Of a DNA stretch of 64,000 bases, positions 1 through 13,322 are shown piece after piece. Source of the stretch: Lineus longissimus. Lineage: Eukaryota > Nemertea > Pilidiophora > Heteronemertea > Lineidae. The translations under genes and the position numbers were made by a program. Location: positions 18,919,292 through 18,983,291 of the forward strand of contig NC_088312.1 of the NCBI RefSeq assembly GCF_910592395.1, given 5' to 3'. The notes beneath the pieces were generated by a model. The model ran no database searches and was not told the DNA's origin. It was given only the letters and a program-made list of their open reading frames with translations. How positions within the stretch are numbered: the first letter of the stretch is position 1; every line of letters begins with the position of its first letter.

Positions 1-169
1 GGTGCATCCCATTAATAAATGTAGTCTGGCTTGCCTGGATTTTTATAACTGCATGGTATATCTTGTAATGTGAATATGGATGATGTACTCTTGTGCCACA
101 TGTTACAGAAAAAAAAGTCGCATATCACTAGGGACTATACTTGTGTGAACCACAAAACTCCCGAGTTGT

Positions 170-440
170 GGTGAGGAACCATCATAAAGGCCTACTCCTC
201 TTGTAAAAAAATTAAAAAATTGAATTTGAATTTGATTTCTAATTGTGTAAATACACACTGAATATAAATTTCAACAATGTCATTGTGTAGACAGATATAC
301 TTATACTATAAATACCAAGTTTCAGCCAATTTGCATGCATAGTAACTGCACTTCACCATTGTGTATCTTATTTTCCAGAATTTTCAAATTTAAATTCAAT
401 TTCAAATTGCATAAATAAAGAAGGCTTTAATGTGCTTACA
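170..440. repeat. Dispersed repeat, copy A
   Basis: Shares an ordered set of words with 37075-37310: 'cattgtgtagacaga', 'tactataaataccaagtttc', 'taactgcac' and 'cattgtgtat'. A third, weaker relative lies at 20400-20530. Non-coding and AT-rich. Confidence 0.5.
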
Positions 441-849
441 AGCTTTCCTCCCCCATTCAACTGTCAAGATTTTTTTATATCCTCATGTTAACTAATGAAA
501 CGGAACCAAGAATTTCTGGCCAACCACAACTCAGCATCCAAAACAAAACAGTCAAGCATACCAGCAAAGATCCTGGAGGTCAGCAGCAGCAGCCGAAGAC
601 AGCTATGATTGAAAGGAATAACCCAACATCGGTCAAAAAGAAAAACCGTCATACAGCTTCTTAAGTCAGAGATGACTTTGTCAACGCTACCCAGAAGCCA
701 GACAAATCAAGCGCATGATGAAGCAATTTTCATTAGATATATCCTTGTGCCGCAAACAGCAATAAACTTGGGGCCACACTGAAACAATCCCAAAAAGATC
801 CCTGTCCACTATGACTATGAGATTTCATCATCATCATAATCATTATGGG

Positions 850-1075
850 ATCTTATTTTTGACAAAGCCTTAGCTGGACAGAAGGTCATCACCTGAGCGG
901 GATCTCTTGAGCCAAACATACAAGAGACCGCTCTTTGGTCGTGAAAAGACAAGGATTTCAGTTTCTATAGATTGACTCAAGCCAGTCTGAAGAAACAATT
1001 CTGGGTACTCCAGGCCAATCATCGTGGTAAGCCAGCGGGTCTACCTACTTGGCTCTGTGGCTCCCCTAAACTCTT
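850..1075 (-). repeat. tRNA-type SINE, diverged copy
   Basis: Read on the - strand, it starts with a tRNA-like head 'ggggagccacagagccaagt' and continues 'agacccgctggcttac', then a B-box position and 'tacccagaa'. The order matches the clearer copies at 37775-38010 and 43760-43885. Strongly diverged. Confidence 0.45.
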
Positions 1076-2559
1076 TTTTGATGAGGTTGAGATCACAACA
1101 TCATCCTGATACAATGTAATTAACAAAGACTAGAAAATAATAACAAACTGATTTATAGTCCAGCTTCACCGACAAATCAACGCATAATAGATTCGCGGCA
1201 AAACAAATCATGAAACCTAAAACAACACACTCGAGGCTGTCTTGATTGGCTTACTTTCGGTTCGACCACTACCGCGCAATCGTAAAAACACTGGTATCCA
1301 TGGCAACACGGCTGTGAGATACGCTATTTATTTCAAAACAGGTAATTGACGATTGCTTTGAGGCTGTGTACGACAATAAAATTTCAATATCGAGTGATGA
1401 AAAGGGTTGATATTTGAAGTCTTTTGAACAATCGATCTATGGACTCAGAAGATGACCAATTTAGTAATCTATAAGTTGATAGCTATAGCTGGTGAAATGT
1501 CATACCCAAGAATAGAAACTTGAAATCTGACTGATGTGTTAATAATCTGTTAAATCATCAATCATTTCTAACAATTTCTTGCTGTTTGCAATATCTGACT
1601 TCACCCGAATTCAAAAACCTTGTGACAGAGAAGGGGCTCATGGAAATCTTCAATGGTAGAAGCACACTTTCCAATAAAAATAAGCAGCAAATAATACCAT
1701 TAGTAACACAGCCACTTTAATCCACTTTTCTCTTATTGGATAAGATTTCATTCCATCCTCGAAATGCGCATTGATTTCGCATGCTTGAGGATAGCCTTAG
1801 CTTGCAACACGAGATGCTGGATCATGCTACTGGACGATGTTCTCCTGTTCTGTTGCCAGTAACATGATCAGAAACGTGATCGTGGGAGTGGCCAATGTAG
1901 ACGGGATCTGTCCTTGCTAATGTGATCAGTCGGAAAAGAAGATCAGCTGTTAGAGGACGCCGGCCATAATGGACGGATGTGGTCACACGTTGCAATATCA
2001 TCATGCGATAACTTTGGTGAGGTAAAATGACCACTTTGCCTAGTTAATTACAGGCACTCGCCCAAGGACGATGGGAATTGAGCGCAGAACATGCAGCCTT
2101 ACGGAAGTGGTGTGGGGCTACCGGAACTGTAGCATCTTGTGGTTATTTTGCAGACATAACAGTCTGTCGTGTCCTACTAATTACAGGGGCAGGTCAAGAA
2201 GGAGTCACGTAAAGAGGAGCGCTTCAGCATAAGTTCAAAAATGGAAAGGGGGCCCGATTGAGAGAGAAACCCAAATCTGTTGTGAGGGCCCTCCTTAGAC
2301 CCGCCCTTGATTTGATATGGTGAATCTCAGATACACTAGCTGGTCCTGTGTCAAACCAACTGAGCTAAACCTCTCTTCTAGAATGTTACTCAGCAACCTG
2401 ATGAATCACCATGAATACCTGACTCTGTCAGCGGCGATACTTAGACCTCATATTACTGTTACCCGATTCCTTTCATCACTGGTTTAAAATAATCACGATT
2501 GATTGTTGCTGTCGGCGCGGAGGTGGCCAAGTAGGTACGAATGGTGGTGTGCGGTGATG
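1076..2559. other. No gene recognised
   Basis: AT-rich sequence with only short open frames on both strands. No domain, RNA gene or clear repeat was identified. Confidence 0.5.
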
Positions 2560-2900
2560 TATGACTTGAATAGTGGTGCACTGCACTCTCTGGCTTCATA
2601 GGCAGACTTGAGGTTGCCATGACCTCACTGATTCAACTGGAAAGGTGTCAGAGACTTGAAAGTAGTCACAGTAATGTCCGACCTGAATAGAGGCACACTG
2701 CACTCTCTGGCTTCATAGGCAGACTTGAGGTTGCCATGACCTCACTGATTCAACTGGAAATGTGTCAGAGGCTTGAAAGTAGTCACAGTAATGTCTGACT
2801 TGAATAGCGGTATACTGCACTCTCTGGCTTCTTGGGCAGAATTGAGGTGTTGCCATGACCCCGGCTGAATCATCTGGAAAGGATTCACTGGTGGACTTCA
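2560..2900. repeat. Tandem repeat, 117-bp unit, three copies
   Basis: The words 'ctgcactctctggcttc' at 2581, 2698 and 2815 mark three head-to-tail copies at exactly 117-bp spacing, with 'gaggttgccatgacc' and 'agtagtcacagtaatgtc' in each complete unit. No coding role seen. Confidence 0.85.
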
Positions 2901-4549
2901 GCAAAAAGGTTTTTGGTGCAGGATGTCATCTTTGCTGGTTTACTTTAGTTCTGGTTTAGACATTTAGGGGAGGACTGTTACAGCAAAATGGTAGCAGTGG
3001 CGTGTGACAATCCTAAGTCTCTGTCTTCATGGAAGAAGGGACACCGACGCCCAACGCTGATAGATTGGCATGGGGAGCAGGATTCATCAGAAGCAGTTCC
3101 AAGATCAGCTTCAACTGGAAGTTCTAGAGATGTTTTCTTAGAATGAATATTCTGTAGAGTTGAAATTTTTCGAATGGTGTCTTGTTTTTTGTGATACTTT
3201 TTGATTGAAGTGGCCAAGGAAACTATCCAACATTCTGTAGCCAAGCCTGAGATAAACAGCCAGAAATCATCCAGTCGCTTCGCCATAAACCCTCCAAGTG
3301 AGTCTGTCACTCAAGGTCTTACACCGAGATTGAAAGCTTTTAGATTGATTTTTATCTTAACGGTCATTATCTCCCAGTAGCAGGCCCGTGATCAGATGAG
3401 TCATCTGGCCTGAATGGTGATGAAAATGCAACATACATCTTACCATTTGCTTAGTAATGTTCATTTCCGCAAAAAAATGAAAAATGGCAAAATATATTTT
3501 TGACTGGAGAAAGTTGGATTAGAACCTCTACTATAGTTGATCCCAGACTATAAAGCCCAAACTTTAAGAACTATTTTAATCAGCAGGCTATAACTACTTT
3601 CGATAAATGGTCACTTAACCCTCAATTACCCTCGATGGTAAGACTCTAACCCTACTTTTAAGATGATTCATCATCTCGGTGGCTGAGGGCAACTCCATCA
3701 GCTAACCTAGCTTAGAGTGCTTAACCTATAAATGGTTATGTCTCATCCTTCCTTACTGAATGAACCCATTTGAAGTATTTGCAGTCGGAATTAGATATTG
3801 AGGACCTCGTTATGAAGGAAATTATAGCTTAAATTGACTTTGGAGAGCAATTTCTGTTGGATGAGTTTTCTTTGGGGAGAGAAGATGGGCTATGATACAG
3901 ATTCAGATCATACAGATTTTGTTCCCACCAGGAACAAATCAGCATTCCCAGGAACATATTAGCGTTTACTGAGATGGACACCCATGGGGAGTTATTGCAT
4001 TTGTTCTAATGCAGGTTCAGCTAACGAACTGATGTTTAATTAGCGTCTATTCAGGAGAGCCACGCTCGTGATGACTCATCTGTTGCTGAGATGAATGAAC
4101 AAAGTCACAATTGATTGAAGTAATTTGAATGTCACTACGTAACAATATTCAAACATATTAATTTTTATCGATTTGTGATGCAGTGTAGACTGAAAGTGTA
4201 TGACTGGCATGATGGTCTAGACTGGAGATCGTATTTGGAATCTGGGTTGTAGAACTGAACACAGAAACCCATTATGATCATGGCTTTTGAATCTGTGGCA
4301 AAGCTCCAGACAAATGTGTTTAGACTGTAGGACAAGTATGCAACTGGTCCAGAGTGTCTAAGACCAGTTCCAGCTCATCTTTACAATCATGTTGGTCAGC
4401 CAAAACCACCCTTGTTAATGCTAACTTATTTCACAGCAGATTTAGCAACCCTATGTAGCACTAACAGAGGCACTGAAGCAAGTTCACCGACCCTAGGATG
4501 AAAATGGACCTGAACATGTCATTCAATAACTTGCCACTGATTGAGCAAC
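2901..4549. other. No gene recognised
   Basis: Holds a 110-codon - strand frame (2978-3310), which lacks any recognisable motif, and a 52-codon + frame opening at the ATG near 2988. Neither is supported as a gene. Confidence 0.45.
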
Positions 4550-5010
4550 CCACCCCTTGTACAATTCAACAGTAAACTTTTTCCCAACAGCTAAGCTAAA
4601 ATAGCCCTCAGCATCATGCTATCCTATTGCCGATCACGCAACCTCATCTCTTCTACACGGCCCAGCAGAATCATTCCCCCAGATCCCCAAGTATGGCCTC
4701 CAGCCCCTGCACAATTCAACAGCTAACCTTTTCCCAACAGTTAAGCTAAAACAGCCCTCAGCATCATGCTATCCTATTGCCGATCACGCAACCTCATCTC
4801 TTCTACACTAAAACGGCCCAGCAGAATTGATACCCCTGATCCCCAAGTATGCCCTCCAGCCCCTGCACAATTCAACAGCTAACCTTTTCCCAACAGCTAA
4901 GCTAAAACAGCCCTCAGCATCATGCTATCCTATTGCCGATCACGCAACCTCATCTCTTCTACACTAACATGGCCCAGCAGAATCGATCCCCCAGATCCCA
5001 AAGTACGCCC
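4550..5010. repeat. Tandem repeat, 150/156-bp unit, three copies
   Basis: 'ctatcctattgccgatcacg' occurs at 4619, 4769 and 4925. Units share 'acaattcaacagctaacc', 'cccaacagctaagctaaaa' and 'cctcatctcttctacac'. The third copy is followed by unique sequence. Confidence 0.88.
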
Positions 5011-6019
5011 TCCAGCCACAGCACAATCAAAACACCGAGATCAACGCTCATTCATTCCTATCCGATATTCGAAGCGAGGCGTATTGATTTGCCCTTTTTT
5101 CCCCGTGGATAATAAATTGGGTGGATTAAGGTCTTTAGCATCACAGTGTGGTGAGAAGAGAGTTTTTGTATACGTGTCATGGCCGAGTCGCGGATGTACA
5201 GCTAACGCAATTTTCTTGATTTCGTTTGGCGGTGAAAGTGACAAATTAGAGACAGGACACTTGGTCAGTCATGTCAGTAAATGATGTGATGGAAAATAGT
5301 TGAGGTCTATAGTCTGATATCAATTGCGGTAGAGTTTTCCATCTGATTTTACACTTTAACTCCGGTCTATCCTGAAACCTTTCAGCAAAATTCATATGAG
5401 CATTTCTGACTGGCACCCTTATAGACCTGGGAGAAGTGAGGCAAGTTAGTCTCAGAGACATGCCTAGAGTCTCACGCCGACCATGGGGTTCAAACCTAAG
5501 AACCCCATCACCTGTACCCTAGCTGAGATTCATTGCCATCATAACGTCAGTGCTTCCCAATCTCAGAATGAACTGAGGTCTTGAGGAGCCTTTTTGGATT
5601 GGTAAAGCAACACTCACTACTTTGCACTTCGATCATCAGACACTTCCATTTAGTATCAACTGAAGGCAGACTTAATGAAACACTACTCTAATTCCTTGAA
5701 CATGAACCAACAAGCTCTTACCATCTTTGCCACAATCAGCAATTGTGATAGAGATAATCATTTAATCATACTGTCGAACACAGCCAATCCGCAGTGTTTA
5801 CGTGACGGATGGGAAAATTGAGCGTGGACGGTATGATCATCAGCATGCTCACACAGTAATCAGCCCTAACTGGTAGCCTTCAATTAGCAAGACTTATTAT
5901 CCCAAACTGAAGACTAGCGCACGATAGGGGACAGACACAGTAATATTTCATGGAGAAGTGACGTCTAAATCCTCAGCAGAGCTAAAAGAAGCTTTTTATA
6001 GCTTTAGATCCAATTTATC

Positions 6020-6130
6020 CATTAAGGTCTCTATAATTTCTTAAGGTCTGATTAAAATCTTAAGGTCTCTAACTCATTTATCTCTTAAGGTCTCAACAAT
6101 TTTCTAGTCTAAGTAATACTTTAAGGTCTC
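6020..6130. repeat. Cluster of CTTAAGGTCT words
   Basis: '(c)ttaaggtct' recurs about five times in 110 bp with irregular AT-rich spacers (near 6023, 6041, 6060, 6087 and 6121). This is a degenerate array of about 25 bp. Confidence 0.6.
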
Positions 6131-6489
6131 TTTTGTATCTTAATGCATCATAACTTACTTCAGTGCTTATTCTGATGTTGACATTCTCAATTCAATCCTT
6201 AAGTAGGACACTTTACTCAACTGGACCTAAACTGAGGAATGGATACCACTGGTCCCGGATTCCCTGACCCAGACCATCACTTTATTCTTTCAAAGGTCAT
6301 GACTCTCAGTCTAATCCTTAGGCAGGACCCTTAACTAAAAGGTACTAAGGTGAGCAACAGATAGCAGTTGACCTTGAGATGATAAACTTTTTAAGGGCGC
6401 ATATTCTTTCATTTTACGGTCTCACTCTGAAGATACAGTGATGAGCAACAAACTCAGTCTATCCGCATATCACTCTTTTAGATGAAACT

Positions 6490-7251
6490 CATTACCAGCT
6501 ATTGCGGGCCTAGCACACTCTGTTTTGAATAGAGGGAGACTCCATCATTCCTATTGTTTGAGATTGGAAAGGTGTGAATTAATCTGGCAATTAGCCTCCT
6601 GTGCATTGGTGCATACAAACACTAAAATGTTTGGTTTTTGCTGATTTAGGGTCAAATAAATCAGCCAAAAGTTTTGAAAGCTTCACAAATGATTGTTGCA
6701 GGGAAGTACTTTATGATAGTTTGCGAAATTTTGATTAATTCTAGGTGGAAAGTAATATTTTTCGCATATTTGTTGGGAAAAAAATTGAAAATCCTCCAAT
6801 TTTCAACCCCCCTATGGACACTATGAATTTTTCTCCAATAAAGCTGAAATCTTGGGAATATAATCCTAAGAGTTATATCAACCACGTCTGAAGTCGGGAG
6901 TTTGTATCAAATGTATAGTTTCGTAGCTAGCGCAGCTAGAAAAGCCCCCAAAACCCACTTTCTCAGGAATTTACACTACGGGCTACGAGTGAAGCATTAC
7001 AGATTTACCAAAATTTTCAACCTATAGATGGACACATCGAATTTCCATCCAAATCACTCCAAATTTTGCCAGTAAATACCTAGACATATATAGAATTGTG
7101 TCAGAAGTCGGGAGTTGGGATTATTTTAACACCCCGCCCAAAAAGCCAACTTTATTGATATTTCCTATGCATTTTCCATTAGGCTTGCCAGGACCAATTA
7201 AGCAGGTGCACTAATTGGCTTAATTGGCTAGGCCCGCAATAGCTGGTAATG
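6490..7251. mobile_element. Inverted-repeat transposon with 25-bp perfect TIRs
   Basis: 6490-6514 (CATTACCAGCTATTGCGGG, then CCTAGC) is the exact reverse complement of 7227-7251. The 762-bp span has no transposase ORF. Inside, two related stretches of about 100 bp end in 'tctgaagtcgggagtt' (near 6885) and 'tcagaagtcgggagtt' (near 7102). Target duplications are not obvious. Confidence 0.75.
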
Positions 7252-8204
7252 TACCCATCATCTTCTGTTCATATGTTCAAAAAGGTGCCAAATGTGAATG
7301 TTAAACATCGTTGAAAGTGCAATTCTTCACGATTTTTTCAAGAAGAGGGGTGTTTGTAGGGTCAGGCGAGGACAATCAACAATTTACTTTTTTATCTGGC
7401 CTGATTACAAATAAAGGTGGCCCATTACATATTACTCTTCAATAACACGTAATAAACAACAATAGACTACATGAAAAATCTTTCAGCATTGAACACCTAA
7501 CCTAATAATTCCGTGACTAGTGTATTGTACAATTGCCAATAATTTCATTTATGAATCATCAGTGAGTGGACAAAAACGACGAGACGATCTCTTTGTGCCA
7601 ATTACAGCGCTAATATTGTGGCATTGACTGCTGGGAATTATCGGTATGATATTGTGGCATAGGAGATTCAGCCCCTATTGTCTGTTACCTAGGTGCCAGG
7701 TAATGTAATTTTCTCGTCGGGATCGGTACGTGTATTTCACAGACCCCCAAGGGAGAAAAGTGCACGGGAGACGAATTACGAGCCGTCTAGTCGCCATAAT
7801 GGGATATGGTACGGCAGTCTAATGGCCACCGAGGCTCAACCAAGATCAACAAGAGAGATTGTCATGTACCACGCCAGATGGATGCATTGTTGATAAGCTG
7901 GATGCGTCATGCTAGCTGACACTTTTTCAGTTATTCATCACTTATTAAAGTGTTTACCTGGACATGGTATTGCCAATGATGAAAATGGACGCTTTCACTC
8001 AAAGTGCACTCAAAGGTATCTGTAAATAATGCCTTGCTTTCGAGTAGTGTACTTTGGGTAATGGGTAGTCTGTTGAAGATCCAAATGCACATCAATATTC
8101 CCACGAGCTCGACTTCGACCTTACCGGAGAGTGTATATTTGACCCGTCAGCTTTAAGCAAATACCACTTTTCATCCTGCAACTGTCTCCTCTCCTACATC
8201 TCTT
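7252..8204. other. No gene recognised
   Basis: Unique-looking AT-rich sequence. Short frames only. Confidence 0.5.
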
Positions 8205-8530
8205 ACCAAATCTTACTGGATTTGACCACATCTTATTGGATTGGACCACATCTTACTGGTTTTGACCACATCTTACTGGAATTGACCACATCTTACTGGA
8301 TTTGACCACATCTTACTGGATTTGACCACATCTTACTGGAATTGACCACATCTTATTGGATTTGACCACATCTTACTGGATTTGACCACATCTTACTGGA
8401 TTTGACCACATCTTACTGGATTTGACCACATCTTATTGGATTTGACCACATCTTACTGGAATTGACCACATCTTACTGGATTTGACCACATCTAACTGGA
8501 TCTGACCAAATCTTACTGGATTTGACCAGT
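8205..8530. repeat. Minisatellite, 20-bp unit, about 16 copies
   Basis: Near-perfect tandem copies of TTGACCACATCTTACTGGAT, with single-base variants (TTATTGG, GGAATTG) distributed along the array. The reading frame through it on the - strand is a by-product of the repeat. Confidence 0.95.
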
Positions 8531-8702
8531 ACAAAAAAGGAAATAAACAGAGGTCTACTGTGCCATGTGTTGTGTTTGCCTCAAGGGTGCAGTAATGCCT
8601 GGTTACCTCGTAAAAAAGAATTTTACTGCACAACCAGGCCGAGGTCTATAGAGTGCATTACCTCTAACTACCATACCACATGGTAGTCACAATACACAGC
8701 AA

Positions 8703-8832
8703 TCCCTCTCTAAACCTATAGCCTAGTATCTAGCCTGTCAACCACACTATTTTACCACTTCCCTCTCTAAACCTATAACCTAGTATCCAGCCTGTCAACC
8801 ACACTATACAACAACTTCCCTTTCTAAACCTT
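8703..8832. repeat. Tandem duplication, 57-bp unit
   Basis: 'tccctctctaaacctata' at 8703 and 8760, each followed by 'gcctgtcaaccacacta', with a third partial start at 8817. Confidence 0.8.
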
Positions 8833-9209
8833 TTGAACTCAATCATCCTCTCTCTCGGCGCCAACAAATGCCAAATCATAGCTCAAGTAACACAATTACA
8901 GCACTCGCACTGACATCACGTCTGCCCAAAGTGACACTCTCTCGATTAAAACGTTGCTGTAAATATCATTTCGAGGAATAAAAACGATATAAAACGACAT
9001 GAAATGTGCCAAGACTCCTTGCAGCAGGATGTTATATTCCAATTTGTTGATCAAACGTGGTACAGATTCCATAAATTTGATTCTTTTCCTCCATTTCTAT
9101 CAAATCATCTCACATTTATCAGTGAGGAAGGAAACAGTTGTTATAGTGTTGTTCCTGGAATGTACTGCAATATCTACATCATGATGTTTGGCCAAAGCCC
9201 CCTTTTCAA

Positions 9210-9234
9210 GCTCAGATATCAAGTATCTGAGCTT
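9210..9234. other. Short hairpin
   Basis: AGCTCAGATA, five bases, then TATCTGAGCT: a 10-bp perfect stem. The arm 'agctcagatacttga' is repeated again at about 9260. Role unknown. Confidence 0.5.
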
Positions 9235-9329
9235 TTTCATCACTCTTATGATGGACAAGCTCAGATACTTGACACCTCAAGAGTGGCTTTCATGCACACT
9301 TTTCATGTCAATGCATTCTCGTGGGATCT

Positions 9330-10080
9330 TGGAACATATCCCCGCTACCTTATCAAATCAGTTGTAAGTGACAGTGACTGAGGCCCAAGCATCATGCCAA
9401 TGTTGGCGAGACTCTTGGATGCTGATACTGTTTTGATAATTAAGTGTTTTCCTTGGACACAATCTTGGTTCCGTGAGTGCTTGTCGACACCCCTGTGCTT
9501 GTTTCAACCTGTAATATTTTGAGTACCTCCTTTGAATGGATCTAGAAGTTAGAACACTTCTCCAAAAAGACACACTGCAAAGTAATCACCACACTTTTGA
9601 ACACTCACTCTGCCTCCTCGAGGAATCTTGGAAGCTATCTTGCTGACATGATTTATCAAATCACCTGAAGTGACAGGACTGTGGTCCAGGCAAGATAACA
9701 ATGTTGTTGAGGCTCTGGGGTATTGATATGGATTCAATATAGTTGAAGGGACTGAGAGTGCTGCCTTGACCCCAATGCAGCCAGTGCTGGTCTACACTTA
9801 AACTTCCCATGTTATTGTTAGACAACCTGTAACATCCTATTATATCACTGGTGTGCATGTTCACATGGGACCTCAAACATCTCGCCATTAAGACATACTC
9901 CAATCTCATCACTGTTGCTTTTAACATGTCTATGCATCCCCTTGGGATCTCAGAACACGTCTCCGCTGACATGACTTATCAAATCACTTGTAAGTGACAG
10001 AAACTGAGGGCCATCCAAGATAACAATGTTGTCGAGGCTCTTGGGTATTGATACTGATTTAATAATAGTGGATAGGCGTG
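9330..10080. repeat. Tandem repeat, 302-324-bp unit, about 2.5 copies
   Basis: 'ttatcaaatca' followed by 'gtaagtgacag' or 'gaagtgacag' occurs near 9350, 9652 and 9976. Each copy goes on with 'aacaatgttgt.gaggctct' or a diverged form of it. Copies differ by many substitutions. Confidence 0.75.
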
Positions 10081-10129
10081 ACCACTTCTCCCATGACAAA
10101 TGCTTCAACAAGTTGCAGATCACATTCCG

Positions 10130-10600
10130 GAAATAAGAGTCAGTCAGCAAATAACAAGTGTTGGTCAGCAAAAGAGAAGTGTCGGTCAGCAAAGAATGAT
10201 GCATCCGTCAGCAAAGAAAGAAGCATCTGTCAGCAAAAAAGGGCATCGGCGGGCAAAGAAAGAAGTCAGTTTCTTTCTGCATCAGGTATTGGTGGTCTGG
10301 AGGAACACATGCTGAAGTCAGCTACTCTGTCCAGTACAGTAGCATGTCCAGCTTTCACCGAGATGCACTTTGAAGCCAAACCAATTGTGAGGGTAGCTGT
10401 TGAGCCAAGGAAGACTTCAGCTTCGGAGTGAAGACAAATGGGTTGGTCAGTAGAAAGACAGAAACATTGGCAGCAAAGAAATAAGTGTCGGTCAGCAAAG
10501 AAAGAACAGTCAGTCAGCAAAGAAAGAACAGTCAATCAGCAAAGAAAGAAGCATTGGTCAGCCAAAAGAAGCGTCGCTTATCAAAGTAAGCATGAATTCA
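10130..10600. repeat. Degenerate minisatellite, 'gtcagcaaagaaagaa' units
   Basis: Two runs (10130-10270 and 10440-10600) of imperfect units of about 18-24 bp built on 'ggtcagcaaagaaagaag', separated by a non-repetitive 170 bp. Lysine/serine-rich frames here come from the repeat. Confidence 0.8.
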
Positions 10601-12463
10601 GACTGAACAGAAATCATTATAACAAATCAGGTTCACCCAGAACGCACCAAATAAATGTCAATCTACGTAACATGCTCAGACGCTTCATCATAAATATTTG
10701 ACACCGAAGCATAACAAGCAGTTACTAAAGAAAGCAACCAGTCAAAATATTATCCTTCCACATCATAGTCCATCAGCCATTGATCATTGAACAATATCAA
10801 CTGTTTAAATGTTGCTTTTGAGTGATTGACGTACAATACCAGTCGATAAAATGTTTTTTCTGGCCGTTACATGCCCTATCAATATTTCTAACAATAAATT
10901 GGTTGTGACATCCTTGAGGCAGGTTCAATAATGTTCTTGGCATTTCACATCGATTTTTCATAACTTGATAGCGATAAAATTTTATAGCCGAGTGTTTTTG
11001 TCAATGTCAATTTCCATGTAATATACGTAATGGTAGGTAGGTATGATGATGTTCACAGTGCCGGACCTTATAGGCTTTTTAAGACCTTATGCTAATAAGC
11101 ATATTTGAATAGCTGCTGCCTGCTTTCATGATTGAATGTGCTCAGAAATTGCTTGTTTGCAGGAGTCATCGCAAGTTCCTGCAACAACCACCTGTCATCT
11201 GTTGGATCAACCTGTCATCACAGTGTCACTGTGTGAGTCCACAATGGGCTACTTTCCACCTGTGCAGCATCTTTAAGTTGCTTGGGCTTAGGCTCTGGAC
11301 ACCAACGGACCATGGCTAACTGTCCCAATCTGCCAATGTAAAGAGCGGGGTTTTTTTGCCCGAATGGCCGTGATCAATCTGGGCACCTTCCGCTTATTAG
11401 GCAGATGCAATAACCTTAGGCCAGCACAGCTCTCTAAAGAATGGTGAATGCAGAGCAAGATGGTTCTCCACCTTAACATCTTACCTGGGGTGGGGCAATG
11501 TTAAGCCTTTTGTGACCTGACCCGCAAAGAGCAAGCCACAGACGAGCACACAGGGCCACACTTGTTCCAACCAGATGCAAGTCTACCAGACGGCCAATCA
11601 CATATAAACTGCCCACCAGCTTACAGTAACCAGGGCTGTGGCCCATGAGATATCCAGCGCTATCATTCTAGCTAGGATAATCGCTCTCTTGCATTACGCA
11701 GGAAATAGGCAAGTCTCGTCGGGACCATTAGGGAAGAATATATCTATAAACAAGTTTCATCAATTAAAACAAGCGAGACAGGCAGTTCACTTCGCCCACT
11801 CAAAAGTCTTGTGTGATTTATTTCCTTTTATAATATTTTTTAATGGTCTTTTTGCAGACAATTTGGAGAAGACATAGAGGTAGACTAAAGTTTACATACC
11901 TGTTCGATCATGATGTGGAATCAACATGAAAAGAGAAAATATGATAAACATGTTAGTGAAATAGTTGAAATCGAAACAACAGACATTATATTCCAGGTCT
12001 ACTCTTAGTTGGCATACCCTCTGCCATGACCTGGCTGACCTTTCTTAACATTGAGCCCTCTGCTAAGATGTTTGGTAACCAATCTTTTCTAACACTGAGT
12101 TGACCCTCTCTTGATCCACCTTTCCCAACAGTCAGCCATCTCTCTGCCAAGATGTGGCCGACCTGCTATTGACATTTTCACCCTGAATTCAAGGTCAAAA
12201 CCTGTCAATCCTGAAACCACAAGAATGCACTACATCACCTCTTCAGGACAAACAACCTTACAGAATCAAAATCAAATTCCTTTCCATTCAGATATTGTTT
12301 ACATTACCAATACTGCTGCAACAAGCAGATGTTTGACATAAGATGTTATTGGCAGACCAATCCACTTGTTTTAGGAAATCAATTGGATCAATTAGGATGC
12401 TGCAACTGCATGAAATGTTACCCAATAGAAACCAACGGAATTTGATTACGGAATTCCGAAGGA
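10601..12463. other. No gene recognised
   Basis: Contains possible SINE-like words near 11230-11420 ('ggctctggacaccaacggac') and a degenerate repeat of about 60 bp at 12010-12170 ('ccctctgccatgacctggc', 'ctctctgccaagatgtggcc'). A possible - strand donor near 11486 has an open frame behind it but no recognised protein. Confidence 0.4.
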
Positions 12464-12979
12464 ATGTGTAGCCTTTCTCACAAAGGCGTGAGAATGTTTA
12501 ACCTCCATTTGCATGGCGTTGTTTTTGACTTGCTTTGGAGGCAAGGCCATCTTCACGTCTGTAACTTAAAGGAAAGAAATATGCACTTAAAGCTGACTAC
12601 CAACTATCTCCAAGACATCTCTGAAAAAAGTGATTTCCATGCAGATTGGGAGAGAATGTGGTGTTCTGCCCCCACCTCCCGCTCCCCCTCCCCCAAGAGC
12701 CTATTACCTCCCCTCAACCAAACACTTAACTGCGGCTCTGAGGACATCCATGCATGCATTTTAAAAGTACAGTTGAACAGCCAACACTTCATCTCCACCA
12801 CCATGCAAACCAATATCCTGACACATGAATCAAATGTTCCTGTCAATGCACGAGTCCAAGTAGGACATAATATTCTCATCAACAGCATTAACAACCCCAG
12901 TCAAATCATTACGCGCTATTCAAGACTTAGACAGTGCAACCAAACCAGTAATTATTCCGACCAATCTCACCCGCTGTAA
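12464..12979 (+). other. Unassigned 171-codon open frame
   Basis: The longest non-repetitive ORF in the left half, starting MCSLSHKGVRMFNLHLHGVV. I recognise no domain. Composition looks like random AT-rich DNA, there is no signal peptide or motif, and the opposite strand is also open. It could be an exon or chance; I lean to chance. Confidence 0.15.
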
Positions 12980-13064
12980 ACCATTAACTAATGACGTCCC
13001 CTCCCTAACTTCGCCAAACTGGTTGTTGATTACATTTAGCCATTAGGCTCAATTACAGCAGATC

Positions 13065-13322
13065 CTTGTGTCGCTGATGTGTTGTTGGAGGACACTCAAT
13101 GTGAGTAAATCTGGGGGACAAGAAGAGGTACAGCGCCTTGACAAATGATCTGAAGATGGCCGTATTAATGACAAAGCATTTGCCAACTGAAATGAGAGAG
13201 GAAAACAAAGGCAGCCCAGGCAAATCTCTTGGATTGTTGCTGATGCAGCAATAGAGGACACCCGATGTGGAAATGGTGATGTAGATGAATCCGAGGGACA
13301 AGAAATACTGCACTGTCTCAGA
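13065..13322. repeat. Diverged tandem duplication, about 170 bp
   Basis: 'gctgatgtgttgttggagga' / 'cactcaatgtg' near 13071 and 'gctgatgcagcaatagagga' / 'cacccgatgtgg' near 13240, each followed by a 'gggacaagaa' stretch. Confidence 0.5.

Noticed and set aside
2978-3310. 110-codon - strand frame
   Set aside because: No family resemblance found by eye; considered a zinc-finger (THAP-like) reading but the Cys/His pattern is absent.
8205-8530. Possible CRISPR-like array
   Set aside because: Units are contiguous 20-mers without spacers in an animal genome; it is a minisatellite.
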